Assembly: GCA_963701015.1 (NCBI GenBank)
Contig: OY969556.1
Coordinates: forward strand, 1,612,001-1,676,000
Reading direction: 5' to 3'
Source of the DNA: MFD09286-c1 sp963701015
Lineage (GTDB): Bacteria; Bacteroidota; Bacteroidia; Bacteroidales; DTGW01
Length of the DNA stretch: 64,000 bases
This document shows, piece by piece, positions 26,788 through 34,241 of the stretch. Numbering within the stretch: the stretch's first letter is position 1; each line of letters begins with the position of its first letter. The notes beneath the pieces were generated by a model. That model saw only the letters and a program-made list of their open reading frames with translations. It was not told the DNA's origin and did not search any database. Position numbers and translations under genes: made by a program.

Positions 26788-26936
26788 AGCCTTTGACAAT
26801 GGCTGCACAATGGCAAACCTCCTGTTCCTGAAGCTAAATAATGCTTCTCAATGTTATTACCTTCCGTACATGCGGTGTTGTTGTGGTGAACTGTTTCACC
26901 TTTGCGAGTGCTGTGAAATGGAGCAACTTTTGCCAT
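26784..26936 (-). CDS. 50-residue Cys/His small protein
   Basis: A short gene (ATG at 26936, TAA at 26784-26786): starts MAKVAPFHSTRKGETVHHNN, then TACTEGNNIEKHY, and ends GTGGLPLCSHCQRL. The base composition is clearly richer in G and C than its surroundings, as expected for real coding sequence. Cysteines at residues 23, 44 and 47 with nearby histidines suggest a small zinc-binding fold. I recall similar small proteins with CTEGNNIE and GTGGxPLC motifs in other Bacteroidota, but no function is known to me. It is convergent with the gene at 26440-26787. Confidence 0.75.
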   Translation of the reverse strand: MAKVAPFHSTRKGETVHHNNTACTEGNNIEKHYLASGTGGLPLCSHCQRL

Positions 26937-27137
26937 AATATTTATGTTTAAAAAATCATTACAATTTTAACAGTTATATTTAAAACAAAATATTTTCATT
27001 CGCATTAATTATCAACTAGTTATTAACTTAAATTAATAGTTTAATACATGGGTATTGGTATTAAATATTGAATATATTATATAATTAACAGTTATTATAA
27101 TGATTAATTATAATTCTTTATGTAATAATATTTAAAT

Positions 27138-28037
27138 CTATTTTTCTGGTTTAGGAACTTTTAGAACACCTAGTAGATTAATGTCAAAAGTTGAATCTTG
27201 TTGATATTTGAAAGGACTTTCTATCGGATATGTATATTTATAATTCATCAATGATTTTAACTGTTCCGTTGCAACTTTTTTTAATTTTTCTAATCTATCA
27301 ATAGGTTTCAATCCTTCTTTAATATAAATAGAATGAACGTTTTCGAGATTTGATAAAACGGTTAATTGTGGAATATTCGCCATGTCTCTCATATTATATC
27401 CTTTTAATACTTCACTAGGATTATTTTCCCTCCATTGTTTACTCGTTTGACCAAATACGGCAACATTTAACATTTCAGCTTCATTTGCATATATATAATG
27501 TTCCTGATCTTTAGATAAATTAATATATTTAGGTATAATATTTTCTTTAATTGCATCTGTATGTAATCTATAATTGACTTTTGAAAGGAATCGTCTAAAA
27601 TCCCATTCTGGATTCAATTGTTTTTGTTCTTGCTCTTTTAATCTTTGGAATTCTTTTATTAAATAAAGTTTAAATTCAGGACTAATCCATGTGCCAAATT
27701 CAAATGCAATATCCTGATGAGCATATGTTCCCCCATATCTTCCCGCTTTTGCCATTACACCTATTGAATTAGTTTTAGAAACCCATTCCTTAACACTAAT
27801 ATTGAACGAGTTAAGCCCTGCCACTTTTTTAATTCCATCGAATTCGTGGGAATTAAAATTTGGATTATTTAATGTTTCCCAAATACCTAAAAATTCAATA
27901 GTATTCCTATTCCTTAGCCAACTTTCTATAAAAAATTGCCCTTCTTTTGCTTTTATCATATCAGTAAGACTGATATAATCTTGTTCGTTTTGTTTAACGA
28001 TACTTATTTCTATTCCTTTAACTTCTATTTTACTCAT
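27138..28037 (-). CDS. KilA-N domain protein, likely transposon passenger gene
   Basis: A 299-residue protein. The N-terminal ~110 residues are a KilA-N domain: ISLTDMIKAKEG, FFIESWLRNRNTIEFLGIWE, KAGRYGGTYAHQDIAFEFGT and WISPEFKLYLIKEFQRLKEQ. The C-terminal part, with WDFRRFLSKVNYRLHTDAIK, is the extension common in such Bacteroidota proteins. KilA-N is a DNA-binding domain of phage and mobile origin. Its start overlaps the transposase end by 8 bp, so it is translated from the same message and is best read as a passenger of the insertion sequence. Its role in transposition or host gene control is not known. Confidence 0.88.
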   Translation of the reverse strand: MSKIEVKGIEISIVKQNEQDYISLTDMIKAKEGQFFIESWLRNRNTIEFLGIWETLNNPNFNSHEFDGIKKVAGLNSFNISVKEWVSKTNSIGVMAKAGRYGGTYAHQDIAFEFGTWISPEFKLYLIKEFQRLKEQEQKQLNPEWDFRRFLSKVNYRLHTDAIKENIIPKYINLSKDQEHYIYANEAEMLNVAVFGQTSKQWRENNPSEVLKGYNMRDMANIPQLTVLSNLENVHSIYIKEGLKPIDRLEKLKKVATEQLKSLMNYKYTYPIESPFKYQQDSTFDINLLGVLKVPKPEK

Positions 28038-28947
28038 TTGAAATTAATTTATTATATGTTAATCGTCCAATTGAATTAGTCAAAATTAAGTCAAATCTAT
28101 TAGAAGTAGAAATATCGCTAGTATTAAATCTTAAAGTATATTCAGTAACATATCTTTGTAAATGTTCTTTGCTTACCCAATGATTAATTCCATCTATCCC
28201 TCTTTTTAAATGTGACCAGAAGTTTTCAATACTATTTGTGTGTACCATTCCATTAACATACTGTTTTGCGCTATGATTAACGCTTCTATGGTTGTATATT
28301 CTATTTAAAGAATCATAAACTTTAAACTCGTCAGTAATTATGTTGGTCAAAGGTTCAACATTAGCTCTGATTATAGGGTAAATGGTAGAATCTTTTGTAT
28401 TATCAATTACATTGGCTTTTACGATACCGTCTCTTTCAATCATACCTAAAACTGGTGTTTTATCATTAATCGTATTACCCTTTAAATTCTTTACTTTTTT
28501 ATTGTTATGCTTATATTTGCCTTCGCCACCTATGTAAGCTTCATCTATTTCAACCGTATTGTTTAACATTCTTGTAAAATTAGGATGATTAAAAGCATAA
28601 CGAAGCCTATGTAACATAAACCAAGCAGTTTTTTGAGTTACTCCAATATCTTTAGCCAATTGATGTGAAGAAATACCTTTCTTATGTGAGCTAAATAAAT
28701 AAAGAGACATAAACCATTTTTTAAGTGGTATTTTAGTGTCTTCAAATATAGTTCCAACTTTAACATTGAAATACTTGCCAGTGCTTTTGCATTTATATTT
28801 ATTGCCAGCACATTTATAAACTTGTGAAGTACTATCAAAGGGAGAAACTACATTTCCATTCCAGCGAAGTTTTTCTAAATGGTCAATACAAGCCTGTTCT
28901 GTTGGAAAAGCTTGCACTAGGTCTAATATTGTACTAAATGTTGCCAT
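28030..28947 (-). CDS. IS1595-family (ISXO2-like) transposase
   Basis: A 305-residue transposase. The N-terminal part has a degenerate zinc-ribbon region (YKCAGNKYKCKSTGKYFNVK with VGTIFEDTKIPLKKWF) and a helix-turn-helix segment (SSHQLAKDIGVTQKTAWFML). The DDE catalytic domain has VEIDEAYIGGEGKYK (first D), NIITDEFKVYDSL (second D) and NSIENFWSHLKRGI (terminal E/N motif). The frame is intact and full length, so the element may be active. No clear terminal inverted repeats could be fixed by eye. Confidence 0.93.
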   Translation of the reverse strand: MATFSTILDLVQAFPTEQACIDHLEKLRWNGNVVSPFDSTSQVYKCAGNKYKCKSTGKYFNVKVGTIFEDTKIPLKKWFMSLYLFSSHKKGISSHQLAKDIGVTQKTAWFMLHRLRYAFNHPNFTRMLNNTVEIDEAYIGGEGKYKHNNKKVKNLKGNTINDKTPVLGMIERDGIVKANVIDNTKDSTIYPIIRANVEPLTNIITDEFKVYDSLNRIYNHRSVNHSAKQYVNGMVHTNSIENFWSHLKRGIDGINHWVSKEHLQRYVTEYTLRFNTSDISTSNRFDLILTNSIGRLTYNKLISNE

Positions 28948-28985
28948 AATTATATTGAATTATGGTGTAAATATATACTCAATTA

Positions 28986-29055
28986 TTTACATATGCAAAT
29001 TTTTAGTGTAAAATTATATATCATTGCCAATAATATACATATTTACATATGTAAC
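28986..29055. promoter_or_regulatory. Two operator-like palindromes at the right island edge
   Basis: TTTACA-TA-TGCAAA (28986-28999) and TTTACA-TA-TGTAAC (29042-29055) follow the same TTTACAnnTGTAAA design as the sites at the XRE gene. The first is 39 bp upstream of the transposase start and so sits in its promoter region. The second overlaps the right direct-repeat copy. Confidence 0.5.
29028..29047 (+). repeat. 20-bp direct repeat, right copy
   Basis: CAATAATATACATATTTACA, identical to 25463-25482. It lies 13 bp from the stop of the FAD oxidoreductase gene. Confidence 0.8.
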
Positions 29056-29059
29056 CATT

Positions 29060-32017
29060 CTATTGTATCGTATTGATATTTAACGAATTATATAATATTT
29101 CGACCGGATGAAGTGCCTTTTTACCTGTTCCATCTATAATTTGTTGCCTGCAACTAGTGCCGCTTGCTGAAATAATAACTTCAGAATCTGCGCCTCTAAT
29201 AGCCTTAAATAGCTTAAGTTCCCCGATATCCATAGATAGTTTGTATTTATCTTTTTCATATCCAAAAGCACCAGCCATACCGCAACATCCACTATTAATT
29301 TCAATAACCTTATAGTTTTTAGGCACACCAAGCATTTTTTTAACTGCTAAAGTGCTTGCCAAAACTTTAATATAACAATGCCCATGAAATTGAATATTTG
29401 AACCATTAGAAGTAAAATCATCCGGGATTATCGATCCTTTGTCTAATTCATTCGCAATAAATTCCTCTATTAAAAAAACATGTCCAGTTAAGTTTTTAGA
29501 ATTCTTGGTTAATTGCGGATATTCGTCTCTAAATGTTAATAAGGCAGAAGGTTCTATCCCAATCATAATTTTATTTTCTTCTACTAACTTATTTAAATAG
29601 TTTACATATGTAAACAATATTTTTTGAGCTTTCTTAACCATTCCTTTCGATAAATAAGTCCTGCCACTGACAATAAAAGGTACCAGATTAATTTTATATC
29701 CTAAAGCTGCGAGTAGCTTTATTGATTTGATACCAATTTCAGTATCAACATAGTTTGTAAATTCATCAATGAACAAACATACCTCCTGTTTAGGATTTGT
29801 AATTTTTTCGTTTATTGATGATAAATTTTCTTTGCACCAATCATGGACAGTTTGTTTGCTTATTATCGGGATTCTTCTCTTTTGTGAAAAGCCTAAGAAT
29901 TCCTTAATTATGATTGAGAGTATTTTGTTACTGACAATAAAATTAAATAAAGAAGGGTTAAATGCTCCAATTCTAAAAATAACAGGCATGTTTCCTATTA
30001 ACCATGCGCGTATTGGTATTCCTTTTTTAGAATAGTATTGTTGTAAAAATTCTGCTTTCAGTTTAGTCATGTCAACATTTGACGGACATTCTGATTTGCA
30101 TCCTTTACATGAAAGGCATAAATTCAATATTGCTTTAACTTCTTTTAATTTTAAGCTTTCAGTTGATTCAGTATTGGAATAATATTCACGCAGTGCGTTT
30201 GCTCTGGCACGCGTTGTTGTTGATTCATCTTTAGTTGCCATATAGCTGGGGCACATTATTCCGCCAATTAATTCTGTTTTTCTGCAATCACCCGAACCGT
30301 TGCAACGTTCAATATGTCTAAAGAAACCGTCAGAATCGGAAAAATCAAAAATGGAATTTGAAATTTGTTTTTCATTTTTTACATATCTCAAACCTTTATC
30401 CATTGGTGGAACATTCACAATTTTCCCTGGATTGAAAATATTTTCCGGGTCCCATGTTTTTTTAATTCCCTTTATTAGCTGAAAATTTTCTCCTCCAATA
30501 ATAATTGGTATAAATTCTCCTCTTAATCGACCATCGCCATGTTCGCCACTAATAGAACCTTTGTATTTTTTGACCAAGTGAGCTGTTTCAGTTGCAATAG
30601 TCCTGAATTTTATTAAATCATTTTCATTTTTTAAATTTAGAATTGGTCTGAGATGAAGTTCACCTGTTGCAATATGGGCGTGAAAAACACAAGAAAGTTG
30701 ATATTTTTTAAGAATTTTTTTAAAATCAGCTATGTAATAAGGTAATTTTTCAGCAGTTACTGCTGTATCTTCAATTACTGAAACCGGTTTTGCATCACCT
30801 TTAATATTTGACAGCATACCAAGCGCGGCTTTTCTGAGTGACCAAACTTTATAAATGTCTGCCCCAGTAATTAAAGGAAAATGATAACCTAGTTTATTAT
30901 TTCGCATTTCATTTTCAAGAGCACTTACAATTGATAAGATTTCATCCATTGAATCTCTTTCAAATTCAACTATTATTATGGCATCAGGATTGCCTTGAAT
31001 AAAAAAACGATTTTTGCTTTGTTCAATATTATCCTTTGTACAATTAATTATTATATTATCAATCAATTCAATAGCTCCTGGGTTATACTTCAGTGCAATT
31101 AAATTTCCATGAAGAGCATCTTCAAGCGAATTGAAATGAATACAGAGCAATCCCTTTTCTTTTGGAGGAAGCGGAAGCAGATTTAGTTTAATTTCTGTAA
31201 TAAATAATAATGTCCCCTCCGAACCTGCAATCAATTTGCAAAAATTAAATGGTTTATTTGTTTCAACAAATGGTTGCGAATCAAGCAATAAATCTATTGC
31301 ATATCCGGTATTTCTCCTTTCTAAATTTTTATCCGGAAATTGACTTGTAATGTTTTGTTGAATTTGTTTATCATTTAATTTATATCTAACATGCTGATAT
31401 AATATACTTTCAAATGAGTTACCTAAACATTTGTTTTCAAATTCTTCATTCGTTAAAGTTTTAAAATGAACAAAACTTGCATCACTTAAAAGACCTTTTA
31501 ATTCAAGTAAATGATTTCGTGTACTCCCATAAATTAATGAATGCGCACCACAGGCATTGTTACCGACCATTCCACCAATTGTACATCTATTTGATGTAGA
31601 AGTTTCAGGTGCAAAAAATAATCCAAATTGTTTTAAATATATATTTAGTTCATCTAAAATTACGCCAGGTTGAACTGTCACCCATTTTTCTTCAATATTT
31701 ACTTCAAGTATTTTATTTAAATATCTAGATATATCAACAATAATACCATCTCCAACAACCTGCCCAGCCAATGAAGTTCCAGCTGCACGAGGAATTAAGC
31801 CAATTTTATTTTCTTTAGCGAATTTTATTATATTCTCAACATCTTGTACATTTTTAGGAAATGTAATAGCTATAGGTAATTCACGATAAGCCGAAGCATC
31901 AGTTGCATAAATAAATCGGAAAGTATTATCTGTTTTTATTTCTCCCTGAATTTTTAATTCCTTTAGATTTTGAATTATACTATTTTTCACGCTTATAATT
32001 ATTTCAATTCTGCACAA
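29060..32017 (-). CDS. FAD-binding and Fe-S oxidoreductase, D-lactate dehydrogenase-like
   Basis: A 985-residue fusion protein. Residues ~1-540 are a GlcD/vanillyl-alcohol-oxidase-type FAD flavoprotein (LPIAITFPKNVQDVENIIKF, GLIPRAAGTSLAGQVVGDGI, CTIGGMVGNNACGAHSLIYG, SGEHGDGRLRGEF, DPENIFNPGKIV). Residues ~560-985 are a GlpC/CCG-type iron-sulfur part (CNGSGDCRK, LCLSCKGCKSECPSNVDMTK, and a C-terminal HCYIKVL with SGCCGMAGAFGYEKDKY). Such proteins oxidise D-lactate or other 2-hydroxyacids to the quinone pool. With larB/larC in the window, D-lactate from racemisation is a plausible substrate. GTG at 31990 is an alternative start. A perfect 16-bp palindrome, GTTTACATATGTAAAC, lies inside the gene at 29600-29615. 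Confidence 0.88.
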   Translation of the reverse strand: MCRIEIIISVKNSIIQNLKELKIQGEIKTDNTFRFIYATDASAYRELPIAITFPKNVQDVENIIKFAKENKIGLIPRAAGTSLAGQVVGDGIIVDISRYLNKILEVNIEEKWVTVQPGVILDELNIYLKQFGLFFAPETSTSNRCTIGGMVGNNACGAHSLIYGSTRNHLLELKGLLSDASFVHFKTLTNEEFENKCLGNSFESILYQHVRYKLNDKQIQQNITSQFPDKNLERRNTGYAIDLLLDSQPFVETNKPFNFCKLIAGSEGTLLFITEIKLNLLPLPPKEKGLLCIHFNSLEDALHGNLIALKYNPGAIELIDNIIINCTKDNIEQSKNRFFIQGNPDAIIIVEFERDSMDEILSIVSALENEMRNNKLGYHFPLITGADIYKVWSLRKAALGMLSNIKGDAKPVSVIEDTAVTAEKLPYYIADFKKILKKYQLSCVFHAHIATGELHLRPILNLKNENDLIKFRTIATETAHLVKKYKGSISGEHGDGRLRGEFIPIIIGGENFQLIKGIKKTWDPENIFNPGKIVNVPPMDKGLRYVKNEKQISNSIFDFSDSDGFFRHIERCNGSGDCRKTELIGGIMCPSYMATKDESTTTRARANALREYYSNTESTESLKLKEVKAILNLCLSCKGCKSECPSNVDMTKLKAEFLQQYYSKKGIPIRAWLIGNMPVIFRIGAFNPSLFNFIVSNKILSIIIKEFLGFSQKRRIPIISKQTVHDWCKENLSSINEKITNPKQEVCLFIDEFTNYVDTEIGIKSIKLLAALGYKINLVPFIVSGRTYLSKGMVKKAQKILFTYVNYLNKLVEENKIMIGIEPSALLTFRDEYPQLTKNSKNLTGHVFLIEEFIANELDKGSIIPDDFTSNGSNIQFHGHCYIKVLASTLAVKKMLGVPKNYKVIEINSGCCGMAGAFGYEKDKYKLSMDIGELKLFKAIRGADSEVIISASGTSCRQQIIDGTGKKALHPVEILYNSLNINTIQ

Positions 32018-32148
32018 AATTAATTAATGACTTGAATAATAAAACAATTCAAAATTTTAGAAAAATCATAGTTTGGTTGAGAATAACTTAAGCAATTTTT
32101 GTATATTTTTACAAATCAAAATTTAATATTATAAAAAACTGATATACA

Positions 32149-33150
32149 ATGGATTTAATTAATTTGGTAAAAGAAAATGCCAAAAAGCATGTTAAAAGAA
32201 TTGTTTTACCTGAAGGTACAGAAGAACGGACAATTAAGGCTGCAGATATTGTTATTGCCGAAGGTTTGGCGAAAATAACCTTAATTGGCAACAGAGAGAA
32301 AATATTTCAATTGGCGAAAGATTTTAACCTCAAAAATATTGAAAAGGCTACTATTGTTGATCCTATTAAACATGAAAAAAAAGATAAATATGTTGATTTG
32401 ATGGTTGAACTCAGAAAAAGTAAAGGTTTAACTAAAGAAGAAGCTGTTAAATTCATTGAAAATCCTTTGTATTTGGGTACATTAATGATTAAAAGCGGTG
32501 ATGCTGATGGTGAAGTTGCCGGAGCAATGAATGCAACGGGAGATGTTTTGCGTCCGGCTTTTCAGTATGTAAAAACTTTGCCGGGCATTAGTGTTGTTTC
32601 AGGTGCTTTTATAATGATTTTGAAAGATAAGGAATTTGGAAATGAAGGAATGTTTGTTTTTGCGGATTGTGCTGTTCATCCAAATCCAAATGAAAATGAA
32701 CTTGCTGAAATTGCAATTGCTACAGCCAAAACTACTAAAGCCATAGCCGGATTCGATCCGAAAATTGCAATGTTAAGTTTTTCAACAAAAGGAAGTGCAA
32801 AACATGAAATGTGTGATAAAGTAATTAATGCTACACGCATAGCAAAAGAAATGGATCCCAGCCTTCAAATTGATGGCGAACTTCAAGCCGATGCTGCCAT
32901 AATTCCAAGTATTGGAAAAAGTAAAGCACCAGGAAGCAATATTGCAGGATATGCAAATGTTTTAATTTTCCCCACCTTAGAAACAGGGAACATTGCTTAT
33001 AAGCTTGTTCAGCGATTAGCTCATGCCGAAGCTATTGGGCCGGTATTACAAGGAATGGCCGCTCCAATTAATGATTTATCAAGAGGATGTTCTGTTAGTG
33101 ATATCGTTAACTTAATTGCTATAACATCAAATCAGGCTGCCGGAAAATAA
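32149..33150 (+). CDS. pta: Phosphate acetyltransferase
   Basis: Converts acetyl-CoA and phosphate to acetyl phosphate. This is the short 333-residue form. Motifs: RIVLPEGTEERTIKAADIVI, NPLYLGTLMIKSGDADGEVA, GAMNATGDVLRPAFQYVKTL, FADCAVHPNPNENELAEIAI, KGSAKHEMCDKV, QIDGELQADAAIIPSIGKSK and FPTLETGNIAYKLVQRLAHA. First gene of a three-gene set with a 3-hydroxyacyl-CoA dehydrogenase and ackA. A terminator-like hairpin at its end implies the downstream genes may be partly uncoupled. Confidence 0.95.
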   Translation: MDLINLVKENAKKHVKRIVLPEGTEERTIKAADIVIAEGLAKITLIGNREKIFQLAKDFNLKNIEKATIVDPIKHEKKDKYVDLMVELRKSKGLTKEEAVKFIENPLYLGTLMIKSGDADGEVAGAMNATGDVLRPAFQYVKTLPGISVVSGAFIMILKDKEFGNEGMFVFADCAVHPNPNENELAEIAIATAKTTKAIAGFDPKIAMLSFSTKGSAKHEMCDKVINATRIAKEMDPSLQIDGELQADAAIIPSIGKSKAPGSNIAGYANVLIFPTLETGNIAYKLVQRLAHAEAIGPVLQGMAAPINDLSRGCSVSDIVNLIAITSNQAAGK

Positions 33151-33162
33151 TCCGGCTTTTTT
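33139..33162 (+). terminator. Hairpin with T run at the pta 3' end
   Basis: GCCGGA (33139-33144) pairs with TCCGGC (33151-33156) across the stop codon, followed by TTTTTT. It could act as an attenuating terminator before the dehydrogenase gene. Confidence 0.6.
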
Positions 33163-33210
33163 ATTTTTTTTTAACAACATGAAAATATTCAGATTATTAA
33201 AACACAATAT

Positions 33211-34179
33211 ATGGTTGAATCATTAGAAGATTATGCTTTAACGCGAAAAATTCAAAGAAAAGGAACAATCCAAAAAATAGGCATTGTAGGATGCGGAGAA
33301 ATGGGTCAGGAGATTTGTCGGATTGTTAGTCAGTTTGGTATGGATGTTATATTTCTTGACGTTTCAGAAGAAAAAGTAAAACATATTTTTGAAAACATCC
33401 AACAACAATTAGATGATGAAATTAACCGTTGGGGCTTAACCCAGGGTGATAAAAAAGTTATATTATCCAGAATCAAAGGAACAACTGATTATAACGATCT
33501 TGCTACTTGTGATATTATTCTTGAATCAGTTAACTCAAAAAAGCCGGGAAGTAATCTTGAAATACGAAAGGATGTTTTCCGTAGAATTGAGGCTGTTGTG
33601 GGACCTGAAGCAATTATAACTTCAAATAATTCTACTTTAATGATTTCGGAAATTGCAGCGGTTCTTGAAAAACCTGAACGCGCTATTGGATTACATTTTA
33701 TGAGTCCGGCTACATCAATTAAAATTGTTGAAGTCACCAAAGGTATTGATACAAGCATAAAAACTTTTGAATCTATCTCAAAGTTTGCAAAAATGATAGA
33801 CAGAAAAGTTATTGCAATTAATGAATCACCAGGTCATATTAGTACAAGGCTAATCGTTACCCTGTTAAATGAGGCTTGTGAACTTTTAATGGAAGGAATT
33901 GCGACGGTTGAAAACATTGATAAAACAATGAAAGAAGGTTACGGTATGCAATTTGGTCCTTTTGAACTAGCTGATAAAATTGGTTTAGATAAAGTTGTTA
34001 AATGGATGGATAACCTCCATTCTGAATATAGTCTTCAAAAATTTAAAGCTTCACCGGTAATAAAAAGGCTTGTTCGGGCTAACTATCATGGAAAAAAATC
34101 AGGAAAAGGATTTTATCGTTATGAAAATGGTAAAATTGTTGGAGAAACAATTGTTAGTACAGAATTTAAACTCGTATAG
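33211..34179 (+). CDS. 3-hydroxyacyl-CoA dehydrogenase
   Basis: NAD-dependent oxidoreductase acting on 3-hydroxybutyryl-CoA or similar. Residues 20-200 are the Rossmann domain (KIGIVGCGEMGQEICRIVSQ, SNNSTLMISEIAAVL, and ERAIGLHFMSPA with the catalytic histidine). The C-terminal dimerisation domain has NESPGHISTRLIVTLLNEAC and GYGMQFGPFELADKIGLD, ending GKKSGKGFYRYENGK. It is 322 residues, slightly long because of a ~20-residue N-terminal extension. Its place between pta and ackA is unusual and suggests coregulation of acyl-CoA interconversion with acetate formation. It may serve butyrate synthesis upstream of ptb-buk (inference). Confidence 0.9.
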   Translation: MVESLEDYALTRKIQRKGTIQKIGIVGCGEMGQEICRIVSQFGMDVIFLDVSEEKVKHIFENIQQQLDDEINRWGLTQGDKKVILSRIKGTTDYNDLATCDIILESVNSKKPGSNLEIRKDVFRRIEAVVGPEAIITSNNSTLMISEIAAVLEKPERAIGLHFMSPATSIKIVEVTKGIDTSIKTFESISKFAKMIDRKVIAINESPGHISTRLIVTLLNEACELLMEGIATVENIDKTMKEGYGMQFGPFELADKIGLDKVVKWMDNLHSEYSLQKFKASPVIKRLVRANYHGKKSGKGFYRYENGKIVGETIVSTEFKLV

Positions 34180-34241
34180 TAAAATTGCTATTATTTAATT
34201 AATTGTATTTATCATTATAAGCATTTATTAAATTATTTAAA

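Larger units (their letters stand above)
27138..28947 (-). mobile_element. IS1595-family element with KilA-N passenger gene (minimum extent)
   Basis: Transposase and KilA-N gene form one unit with an 8-bp overlap. The limits given are those of the two genes only. The only hints of ends are a short TATTGG at 27053-27058 and its inverse CCAATA at 29027-29032, too short to rely on. Confidence 0.7.

Noticed and set aside
26936..27137. Possible further small gene between the 50-residue gene and the KilA-N gene
   Set aside because: The stretch is almost pure A/T with frequent stops in all frames.
27053..29032. TATTGG / CCAATA as terminal inverted repeats of the IS element, with ATACAT-like flanks
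   Set aside because: Only six bases match, similarity does not extend, and the flanking sequences are not an exact 8-bp duplication.
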